This document shows, piece after piece, positions 57,306-64,000 of a stretch of DNA of 64,000 bases. Location: contig CAVVNT010000009.1 of the NCBI GenBank assembly GCA_963749675.1, forward strand, positions 1 to 64,000, in the 5' to 3' direction. Position 1 is the first letter of the stretch. Each line of letters opens with the position of its first letter. Below the pieces are notes generated by a model. It did not search any database. It was not told the origin of the DNA and saw only the letters and a list, made by a program, of their open reading frames with translations. The DNA is from Roseitranquillus sp963749675 (lineage in GTDB: Bacteria; Pseudomonadota; Alphaproteobacteria; Rhodobacterales; Rhodobacteraceae). Position numbers and translations under genes: made by a program.

Positions 57306-58085
57306 GGCGATGTCACGTAAACGAGCTGATTTGCAGCGGCGATCGAGGATGCTAGCGCCGTCGCCATGACGAGCGCCATCAGCTACCGGCGGCACCGCTT
57401 CCCGCCCGAGATCATCGCCCACGCGGTCTGGCTCTGCGCACGGTTCCCGCTCAGCTTGCGCGTCGTAGAGGAATTGCTGCTCGAGCGCGGCATCGATGTC
57501 TCCCACGAGACGGTGCGCCGGTGGGCCGCAAGGCCCGCTCATTACCGGTGAGCTGTGACGGCGCGCTCCGCGGCCGGGCGATGTCTGGCACCTCGACGAG
57601 ATGCGGGTGGTGATCCGCGGTTCCGTGCACTGGCTTTGGCGCGCCGTCGACCACCATGGAACGGTGCTCGAGGAGATCGTGCAGCGCCGCCGCGACGCGA
57701 AGGCGGCACGCCGGCTGCTTCGGACTCTGCTGAAAAAGCAGGGCTGGCGGCCGCGGCGCATCGTGACCGACAAGCTGGCCTCCTACGCGGCGGCCCGGCG
57801 AAAGGTCGCCCCGAGCCTGGAGCACCGCGCCCACAAGGGGCTGAACAATCGCGCCGAGAACAGCCACGTGCCGCTGCGAAAACGCGAGCGGCAGATGCAG
57901 CGATTTCGTTCTCCTGGAGGGCTGCAGCCGCTTCACCGCAACCTTCTCCGCCGTCCGCAACCACTTCGTCCCGCCAGCCCGCCGCCGATCCGCTCTCGCC
58001 ACCCGCTTCCATCGCCTCGAAGCGTTCGACGTATGGCGCCAGGCCGCTGGTGTCCACGCCCGCGGTCAGTTAACGTGACATCGCC
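57306..58085 (+). mobile_element. IS6-family element type X, copy 3
   Basis: 780 bp with the same ends as copies 1 and 2. It is about 31 bp shorter than copy 2 because of a loss near the right end (after GGCCGCTGGTGT). The left flank is the small exported protein gene and the right flank the C-terminal part of DUF475; the 8-bp flanks do not match each other. Confidence 0.9.
57366..58060 (+). pseudogene. IS6-family transposase (type X), copy 3
   Basis: Carries the same frameshift after VRRWAA and the same TGA before RRAPRPGD as copies 1 and 2. The catalytic frame resumes at 57601 with VVIRGSVHWLWRAVDHHG, IVTDKLASYAAARRKVAP and NRAENSHVPLRK. There is one additional base near 57928 (CTGCAG-C-CGCTTC). 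Confidence 0.87.
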
Positions 58086-59013
58086 CTCTTCCTGCTCATC
58101 GGGAGCGTGCTCGCGATCCTCGAGATCTCGCTCAGCTTCGACAACGCCATCGTCAACGCGAACAAGCTCAAGGCCATGACGCCGGTCTGGCGGCGCCGGT
58201 TCCCGACCTGGGGGATCCTGATCGCCGTCTTCGGGATGCGCATCGTGTTCCCGCTGGCGGTGGTCGCGATCGCCGCCTGGATCGACCCTGTTTCGGCCGT
58301 GGTGCTGGCCTGGGCCGAACCGCAGGAATACGGGCGGATTCGCAAGGCGCGCACGTCTCGATCTCGGCCTTCGGCGGCACCTTCCTGATGATGGTCGCGC
58401 TGAACTACTTCATCGACCAGACAAGGACGTGCACTGGCTCGACGTGGTGGAGTCTCGGTTGAGCGGCTGGTCCGCGCTTCGCGGCGTGGAGATCCTGATC
58501 GTGCTGGCCTTCGCTCTGGGCTTCACCACCATTCTGCCGGCCGAGGAGGGGGACGAGTTCCTGTTCGCCTCGATCGGCGGGCTCTTCACCTTCCTGCTGG
58601 TCGAACTGCTGGGCCAGGTCCTCGATTCTGCGGAGGCGGCGCGGGATGCGACGGCGGCGGGCGGGCTCGGCGCCTTTCTCTACCTCGAGGTTCTCGACGC
58701 GAGCTTCTCCTTCGACGGAGTGATCGGTGCCTTCGCGCTGACGCAGAACCTGTTCCTGATCGCGATAGGCCTGGGCATCGGCGCGCTCTACGTGCGGTCG
58801 ATGACGATCATGCTCGTCGAGAAGGGCACGCTGGCGGAGTTCCGGTACCTGGGGCACGGCGCGTTCTACTCGATCCTCGCGCTCTCGGTGATCATGTTCG
58901 CGCAGTCGGTCGCGCACATCCCCGAGTTGATCACCGGGCTCGTCGGAGCCGGTCTCATCGGCCTCGCGCTGCTTTCGTCCATCCGGCACAATCGTGCGGT
59001 CGAGGGGATTTGA
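58086..59013 (+). pseudogene. DUF475 (TerC-like) membrane protein, C-terminal part, frameshifted
   Basis: Directly after the IS6-X right end: LFLLIGSVLAILEISLSFDN, the family signature, then KLKAMTPVWRRRFPTWGILI and FGMRIVFPLAVVAIAAWIDP. Shifts near 58340 and 58423 pass through SISAFGGTFLMMVALNYFID and then DVHWLDVVESRL, after which it is clean to 59013 (DASFSFDGVIGAFALTQNLF). It lacks the first 39 codons, which lie at 29210-29327. TerC-like proteins are membrane proteins linked to metal or tellurite stress. Confidence 0.83.
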
Positions 59014-59778
59014 GATGGCAGACACCCCCTACATTTCCCGCCGTGCCCTCTGGCTCAACCGGCTGTCGGACGAGGTCGTGCGAAACGTCTCCGACCGCAT
59101 CCGGTCAGGCGAGCTCCCGGCGGGCGAGCCCCTGCCGGATCGCGGCGCCCTCGCGGCCGAGTTCGTGACGAGCCTGGGCGTGATCGACCGCGCCATCGAG
59201 ACGCTTCTGGCGGAGAGCCTGGTCGCGCGGGACGACGACGGCTTGCTGCGCGTGTGCGCGGCGCCGCGGCGCGAGGGCAAGCTGGACATCCGCCTTTCCG
59301 ATGACGCGACCCGCGCCGACGTCCTCTCGATCCTCGAGCTCCGGATAGGGGTCGAGTCGGAGGCCGCCGCTCTCGCAGCCGAGCGTCGGTCCGAGGCGCA
59401 GCTGGCGGCTATCCGGTCGGCTCAGGCGGGGTTCGTCGCGGCCGCCGAGGCAGGGACTCACCCCGCGCAGGCGGACTTCCAGTTCCACCGAGCGATCTCG
59501 GAGGCGAGCGGCAATCCGTATATCGGCGAGCTGACCGAGCATCTCGGTCCGCTGCTGATTCCCCGGATGCGCGTGCCGCTCCCGCCGGGGGGGGGCGCGG
59601 GGACGCGAACCTCGACGCGGCGCGTGCCGAGCACGATGTGATCGTCATCGCGATCGCCGGAGCCGACCCTGTCGCTGCGCGCCGCGCCATGCGAGACCAT
59701 CTCACCCGATCGCTCGAGCTCGTCCGCAGGCTCGACGCTTCGGCCCCTTCCCGTCATGATCCCTTGGAGAGCACATGA
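59014..59778 (+). pseudogene. GntR-family regulator (FCD), frameshifted in a G run
   Basis: The ATG at 59014 directly follows the DUF475 end. Winged helix (EVVRNVSDRIRSGELPAGEP, SLGVIDRAIETLLAESLVAR) and FCD domain (ILELRIGVESEAAALAAERR, FHRAISEASGNPYIG). The frame is lost in a run of about ten G at 59588-59597; afterwards DANLDAARAEHDVIVIAIAG and MRDHLTRSLELVRRLDAS continue to 59778, overlapping the next ATG (ATGA). It is the likely regulator of kdgD. A homopolymer miscall is the simplest cause. Confidence 0.85.
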
Positions 59779-60680
59779 TCCAGCCGACCGACCTTCGCGA
59801 CATCATCCGTTCCGGTCTCCTCTCGTTCCCCGTGACCGCGTTCGACGAGCACGACAGGTTCGATCCGCGCGCCTTCGCGGCTCATCTCGAATTGCTGTCG
59901 GCGCATCCGGTCGCGGGCCTGATCGTCGCTGGAGGAACGGGCGAGCTCTTCTCGCTGACGCCCGCCGAGGTGGTCGAGGTCGTCGGCGCAGCAAAGGCGG
60001 CGCAGCCCGAGGCGCCGATCATCTCCGGCTGCGGCTACGGCACGAGGCTCGCCTGCGAGATGGCCGAGGGGATCGAGGCGGCGGGCGGCGACGGCATCCT
60101 GCTCCTGCCGCACTATCTGATCGGCGCGCCGCAGGACGGGATCGAGGCCCACATCCGCGCCGTGTGTCAGTCCACACGGATGGGCGTCATCGTCTACAAC
60201 CGAGGGCAGAGCGTGGTCTCCGCCGAGACGCTGGCGCGACTGGCCGACGCGTGCCCGAACCTGATCGGCTTCAAGGACGGGACCGGCGACATCGACACGG
60301 TGAGGCGGATCACGATCGGCCTCGGCGACCGGCTCGTCTATGTGGGCGGCATGCCGACGCACGAGCTCTTCGCCCAGGCGTATCGGGGAGCCGGCGTCGA
60401 CACCTACTCGTCGGCCGTTTTCAACTTCGTTCCGGCGACTGCGCTAGAGTTCCATTCCGCCTTCACCGCCGGCGACGACCGCGCGTGCGAGGCGCTGCTG
60501 CGGGACTTCTACTATCCGTTCGCCGCGATCCGTGACCGGAACACTGGCTACGCCGTTTCCGCGGTCAAAGCAGGTGTGCGTTTTCGCGGCTTCGCGGCGG
60601 GCCCGGTGCGATCGCCGCTGACAGACCTGACCGAAGCAGAGATGGAGATGCTCGAGGGGCTGATCGGGCATCGTCGATAG
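59775..60680 (+). CDS. kdgD: 5-dehydro-4-deoxyglucarate dehydratase
   Basis: 301 residues, intact. KdgD-type DapA-family protein: GLIVAGGTGELFSLTPAEV (substrate loop), Tyr in GVIVYNRGQSV, Schiff-base Lys in LIGFKDGTGDIDTVRRI, and the subfamily-typical VYVGGMPTHELFAQAYRGAG and YSSAVFNFVP. It converts 5-keto-4-deoxyglucarate to 2-oxoglutarate semialdehyde, the substrate of aldehyde dehydrogenases like that at 45823. It is coupled to the GntR gene before it. Confidence 0.93.
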   Translation: MIQPTDLRDIIRSGLLSFPVTAFDEHDRFDPRAFAAHLELLSAHPVAGLIVAGGTGELFSLTPAEVVEVVGAAKAAQPEAPIISGCGYGTRLACEMAEGIEAAGGDGILLLPHYLIGAPQDGIEAHIRAVCQSTRMGVIVYNRGQSVVSAETLARLADACPNLIGFKDGTGDIDTVRRITIGLGDRLVYVGGMPTHELFAQAYRGAGVDTYSSAVFNFVPATALEFHSAFTAGDDRACEALLRDFYYPFAAIRDRNTGYAVSAVKAGVRFRGFAAGPVRSPLTDLTEAEMEMLEGLIGHRR

Positions 60681-60837
60681 CTCTCGCGCCGCAGCCTCGT
60701 CGCCTGCGCGATGGTGTCGTGCGTCGGGTCGAGGTCTGCATGCACCAGCACCGATGGACATGTCAGAAGAAGGTGGCTTGAGCGTGGCAAGGCGTCCGCC
60801 TAGCGTCGCGGATGGCAAGCGCAGCCCCTCCCGGTAC

Positions 60838-60968
60838 TTCAAGACCATTTCCGAGAGGCGGTGATGTTGTACGTCCGCTTCCCGTTGTCACTGCGGAACG
60901 TCGAGGACCTGCTGCATGACCGGGTGTCGATGTCGGCCACGAAACCGTTCACTATGGTTCGGGCCGTT
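60838..60968 (+). pseudogene. IS6-family transposase N-terminal scrap (third type)
   Basis: The plus strand reads HFREAVMLYVRFPLSLRNVEDLLHDR, then, with a shift, VDVGHETVHYGSG, the IS6 N-terminal helix-turn-helix of a type different from X and Y. No catalytic domain follows; DUF2182 sequence starts right after. The stretch 60681-60837 has no gene. Confidence 0.6.
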
Positions 60969-61358
60969 CTTCGCAGAATCCTGCTGTGACCCCCGCCCAA
61001 GCGACAGTATCCCACGAGGAAAGCGGCAGAAGTTGCTTGTACAGTTTCCCTTCGTTCGGTTTTTCGGAGCAGCGCCGAATGCGACGGGACGGTGGGCGCA
61101 ACGCTGGGGAGCATCATGGCGACCATCATCACCCACGACATGAGGACTATGAGAACTGCGAAGGACAGATTCCAATCACCCGCCGCACGCGGACCGGGCA
61201 TGGCCCGCATCCCTCGCATCCCAGTCATCTCGAGCGACGACATGTCCATGCCGACACCCAGGACCGTGTAGAGCCCTGCGAGGATGAACAGGATCCCTAT
61301 CAAAGCGACAAGAAGGACACGGTCTCGCTTGAAGAGCTCCAGCTTCGCGAGGTTCAGG
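60969..61358 (-). pseudogene. DUF2182 membrane protein fragment
   Basis: Minus strand: KLELFKRDRVLLVALIGILF, GMDMSSLEMTGMR, LIVLMSWVMMVAMMLPSVAP and SAAFLVGY, then TVAWAGVTAGF after a one-base change. This is the N-terminal third of DUF2182 proteins, which are membrane proteins linked to copper. The 5' end is replaced by the mini-IS3 at 61359 and the 3' end by the IS6 scrap. Confidence 0.7.
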
Positions 61359-61474
61359 CTGATCTTGCCCCCGTTTCGCCGGACACTCAGGCGGTTGCGG
61401 TATGAGCTGCGATGAACTCGCGTGGCGAGCGCATCTTCAGCCCTGAGTGTCCGGCGAAACGGGGGCAAGATCAG
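61359..61474 (-). mobile_element. 116-bp mini-IS3 with complete inverted repeats
   Basis: 33-bp perfect inverted repeats: CTGATCTTGCCCCCG... (61359-61391) and the inverse (61442-61474). Between them are only 50 bp, which on the minus strand encode the last residues of an IS3-type OrfB (KMRSPREFIAAHTATA) with its stop inside the right repeat. An internally deleted IS3 element that keeps both ends and so could be moved by a transposase supplied elsewhere. Confidence 0.72.
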
Positions 61475-61619
61475 GGGCCATCGCCTCGAGCCGCGGTCGC
61501 AAGGCCTCGGTCAGGTAACGTTCAAGCTCATCGAATGCGGCGAGCGTCGCGAGGTCTGCCTGGAAGCGGCCCTCATAGAAATATGCTTCGGCCCGTGCGA
61601 TGGCGGTTTCGCGGTTCAT
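61475..61619 (-). pseudogene. M20-type peptidase/deacetylase N-terminal fragment
   Basis: The ATG at 61619 overlaps the stop of an upstream frame (ATGA). It reads NRETAIARAEAYFYEGRFQAD and ERYLTEALRPRLEAM, resembling the start of M20-family hydrolases, and then enters the mini-IS3 repeat. The upstream frame (to about 61760; ESAVWEMVALPVAVPAQSTY) is the end of another gene that I cannot name. Confidence 0.5.
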
Positions 61620-61839
61620 CCCGACTTCTCCATCCAGACGCCGGGACGATAGGTGGACTGCGCCGGGACCGCCACTGGCAGCGCCACCATCTCCCATACC
61701 GCGCTCTCGCTCGTGTCCCCGGATGAAGCACGGGCGTCGTCTGAGGGCGCTCTCGCGACGTGGGAGCTGGCGCGTCTGGAGGTTCGGGTCCGCCTGCCCC
61801 AGAGTGCAAGAAATCTCGGCACGAGGAGGCACTTGCCGC

Positions 61840-62469
61840 ATGATCGATCTGTACACCTGGACGACCCCCAATGGCCGCAAGGTCTCGATTGCGCTGGAGG
61901 AGATGGGGCTGCCGTACGAGCCGCACGCGGTCAACATCGGCGAAGGGGACCAGCACAAACCCGAGTTCCTGGCGATCTCGCCCAACAACAAGATCCCTGC
62001 GATCGTGGACCGCGACAATGGCCTCAGCCTGATGGAGTCGGGCGCGATCCTCATGTACCTCGCCGAGAAGTCGGGGATGCTGATGCCGTCCGGCGGGGCG
62101 GGGCGGACCAGGGTGATCGAGTGGCTGATGTGGCAGATGGGCAATCAGGGCCCGATGCTGGGGCAGGCGCACCACTTCCTGCACTTCAAAAAGGGCAAGG
62201 CGCCCTATGCCGAGGAGCGCTACGCAAAGGAGGCGGCGCGTCTCTATGGGGTGCTGGACAAGCAACTCGGGCGGGAGGGGTACGTGTCGGGAGACTACTC
62301 GATCGCCGACATCGCGATCTGGCCATGGGTGTCGCGGTTCGAGTGGCAGGAAATCGACCTCAACGAGTATCCGGAGGTCAAGCGCTGGTATGTCGAGCTG
62401 GCCGGCCGTGAGGCCGTGAAGAAGGGCTATGACGTGCCGAAGCACGTCACCGACATTCCGATGCCGTGA
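61840..62469 (+). CDS. glutathione S-transferase, YfcG/YghU-like
   Basis: 209 residues, ATG at 61840 with GAGGAGG upstream. The thioredoxin-like domain starts IDLYTWTTPNGRKVSIALEE, with the TPNGRK motif of the Nu-class group that includes YfcG. NNKIPAIVD and LMESGAILMYL are the glutathione contacts, then a helical domain (LMWQMGNQGPMLGQAHHF). It acts as a disulfide reductase or detoxifying transferase in the cytoplasm. Intact and stand-alone. Confidence 0.92.
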   Translation: MIDLYTWTTPNGRKVSIALEEMGLPYEPHAVNIGEGDQHKPEFLAISPNNKIPAIVDRDNGLSLMESGAILMYLAEKSGMLMPSGGAGRTRVIEWLMWQMGNQGPMLGQAHHFLHFKKGKAPYAEERYAKEAARLYGVLDKQLGREGYVSGDYSIADIAIWPWVSRFEWQEIDLNEYPEVKRWYVELAGREAVKKGYDVPKHVTDIPMP

Positions 62470-62476
62470 CCCTATC

Positions 62477-62509
62477 GGGCGGGCGTCCGTTTTTTTTGGA
62501 CGCTCGCCC
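62477..62509. terminator. hairpin after the GST gene
   Basis: GGGCGGGCGTCC (62477-62488) and GGACGCTCGCCC (62498-62509) form a 12-bp stem with one mismatch, 8 bp after the GST stop. The T run lies in the loop rather than after the stem, so efficiency is uncertain. Confidence 0.5.
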
Positions 62510-62590
62510 AAGCTACTGACAAGTAGTTTTTCGGATCCGTTAACCGCAGGGAATGGTGGGCGGCTGACACGGAGCCCGGTTTTGGGAGTC

Positions 62591-63459
62591 AGAGGGTGTG
62601 TGAGAAGTCGCCGCCGTGGCGTCGAGGCCCATGTTCCTGTCGAGCACGACGAGGGAGATCATGGTGCCGCACGCCTATCCGACCGATTTGACCGATGCCC
62701 AGTGGGCGCTGATCGAGCCGCACCTTCCGCTACCGCGGCCGGGCGGGAGGCCCCGCCGCACGAGCCTGCGTGCCGTCGTCGACGCGATCTTCTATCTGCT
62801 GCGCACTGGCTGCCAGTGGCGCTTGCTGCCGCGCGACTTCCCGCCCTGGGGCACGGTCTGGTGGTACTTCCGTCGCTGGCGGCTCGACGGCGTCTGGACC
62901 CGATTGCATCGCGCCCTCTACCGCGCAGCCCGGCGAAATGCCTGCCGGCGGCCCGATCCGTCCGTCGCGATCATGGACAGCCAGTCTGTGAAGACGACCG
63001 AAAGGGGGGCGTACGCGGCTTCGACGGCCACAAGCGCATCAAGGGGCGCAAGCGTCAGATGCTCGTTGATACGCAGGGCTTCCTCATCTCGTGTCGCGTC
63101 GAACCGGCCGGCATTTCCGATCGCCGGGCCGCCCGCGACCTGACCGACGGGCTGGCTCTGCTCTGGCCAAAGATCCACACCGTGATCGCCGATGCCGGCT
63201 ACGAGAGCAAAGGGCTGGCGGGAGACATGAGGGAGCGGAACGGCTGGCACCTTCGGATCGTGAGGCGGCGGGAGCAGGCCTTCAAGATCGCCGGCCTGAA
63301 CTGGATCGTCGAGCGCAGCTTCGCATGGCTCGGTCAGCACCGCAGGATGTCCAAGGACTACGAGTACCGCGTCCAGACGTCGGAGACGCTAATCGCCATC
63401 GCCGCCTGTGCCCAAATGCTCCGCCGCCTCGCGCCGGGATGACTTCTCACACACCCTCT
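62591..63459 (+). mobile_element. IS5-family (IS427-type) element, copy 2
   Basis: Same exact 19-bp ends as copy 1 (62591-62609 and 63441-63459), 869 bp, opposite orientation. It has inserted into an IS21 istA gene: coding sequence for IstA begins immediately to the right. Confidence 0.93.
62661..63442 (+). CDS. IS427-type transposase, copy 2 (probable -1 frameshift product)
   Basis: The first frame from the ATG at 62661 reads VPHAYPTDLTDAQWALIEPH, TGCQWRLLPRDFPPWGTVWW and IMDSQSVKTTERG (first Asp). At the run AAAGGGGGG near 63000 a -1 step joins the second frame, GFDGHKRIKGRKRQ, VIADAGYESKG (second Asp) and IVERSFAWLGQHRR (Glu), to 63442. Many IS427-group elements use such a slip. Apart from this the copy is intact, unlike copy 1. 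Confidence 0.85.
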
Positions 63460-64000
63460 GAGATGTTCGTGCCGCTGCACCACGCGCCCGGGCACGGCCA
63501 AGCCGACTTCGGCGAGGCGCTGGTGGTGATCGGCGGTGTCGAGCAGAAGGCGCACTTCTTCCTCTTCGACCTGCCGCACAGCGATGCGTGTTACGTCCGC
63601 GCCGATCCGGCAGCGACGGCCGAGGCGTGGGCCGACGGCCACGTCCATGCGTTCGTGTTCCTCGGGCGGGTGCCGCTGTCGGTGCTCTACGACAACGACC
63701 GGTGCCTGGTGACGCGCATCTTGCCGGACGGGACGCGCAAGCGGGCGACGCTCTTCAGCGGGATGCTGTCGCACTACGTGATCGAGGACCGATACGGCCG
63801 GCCCGGGAAAGGCAACGACAAAGGCGCCGTCGAAGGGATCGTCGGCTGGTCGCGGCGCAACTTCATGGTGCCGCTGCCGCGGTTCGCGACATGGGACGAC
63901 TTCAACGCCTGGCTGGGAGAGCAGTGCCGCAAGCGGCAGGCGGAGATCCTACGGGTTCACAGCGAGACGATCGGCGAACGGCTCCAGCGCGATCTTGAGG
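63460..64000 (+). CDS. istA: IS21-family transposase IstA, interior part (runs off window)
   Basis: The open frame has no start because the IS427 copy cut it. It reads FVPLHHAPGHGQADFGEALV (first Asp), LSVLYDNDRCLV (second Asp) and GNDKGAVEGIVGWSRRNFMV (Glu), the IS21 DDE core. It continues past 64000. The istB fragment at 54.9 kb may derive from a related element. Confidence 0.88.

Noticed and set aside
1..64000. tRNA, rRNA, CRISPR arrays, prophage or integrase attachment sites
   Set aside because: No cloverleaf-like sequence, regular spaced repeat array, phage structural gene or integrase was found on either strand.

Overview
The window is high-GC DNA from an alphaproteobacterium, most likely a member of the Rhodobacterales. 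The evidence is the gene order of the homogentisate operon (hmgA, fahA, MBL hydrolase, FAD hydroxylase, DUF2783, maiA), the abundance of TRAP, tripartite-tricarboxylate and peptide-type ABC importers, and the mix of IS5, IS6, IS21 and IS110 elements. No rRNA, tRNA, CRISPR array or replication origin was seen.

Layout. 1-10.1 kb: a MarR regulator (cut by the left edge) diverges from a complete homogentisate ring-cleavage operon. A translationally coupled TRAP transporter and an HpaR-type MarR gene follow. 10.1-13.8 kb: broken and intact IS5-type elements and an HlyD-type remnant. 13.9-16.2 kb: a secreted HExxH protein divergent from a winged-helix/TPR regulator. 16.2-22.3 kb: a nested IS cluster with two inverted arms of about 1.7 kb, each holding an identical IS110-family transposase. 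22.4-29.2 kb: an HxlR regulator divergent from a flavin oxidase, then remnants (GT90 C-terminus, azoreductase, truncated LysR) among IS427-type and IS6 copies. 29.2-36.4 kb: a dehydrogenase plus peptide/nickel-type ABC importer on the minus strand with a divergent LysR gene. 36.4-54.6 kb: a large sugar-acid catabolic island. It holds an EamA exporter, a sialidase-like protein, a PdxA2-type dehydrogenase, two DapA-family lyases, an iron alcohol dehydrogenase, a four-carbon acid-sugar kinase, a GntR regulator, an SDR, an RraA-like protein, a ketoglutarate-semialdehyde-type dehydrogenase, an IlvD/Edd-type dehydratase, a TctCBA importer and a LacI regulator. 54.6-58.1 kb: relics of IS110, IS21 and an MmeI-like restriction enzyme, an intact toxin-antitoxin pair and a third IS6 copy. 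58.1-64 kb: the C-terminal part of a DUF475 membrane protein, GntR, KdgD, fragments (DUF2182, M20 peptidase, mini-IS3), a GST and IS427 inside an IS21 istA.

How the genes work together. The 0-10 kb block imports and degrades an aromatic acid through homogentisate to fumarate and acetoacetate. The 37-54 kb block (and KdgD at 60 kb) suggests dehydration of aldonates or uronate-derived acids (IlvD/Edd), aldolase or dehydratase steps (DapA family) and oxidation to 2-oxoglutarate. A separate kinase/PdxA2 branch handles four-carbon acid sugars. LacI and GntR proteins control these genes.

Two window-wide features matter for reading the annotation. First, many otherwise complete genes are broken by single-base insertions; removing exactly those bases restores full-length proteins, so these are probably sequence errors rather than real pseudogenes. 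Second, IS copies have rearranged the region: the two halves of one DUF475 gene lie about 29 kb apart, each next to an IS6 copy.
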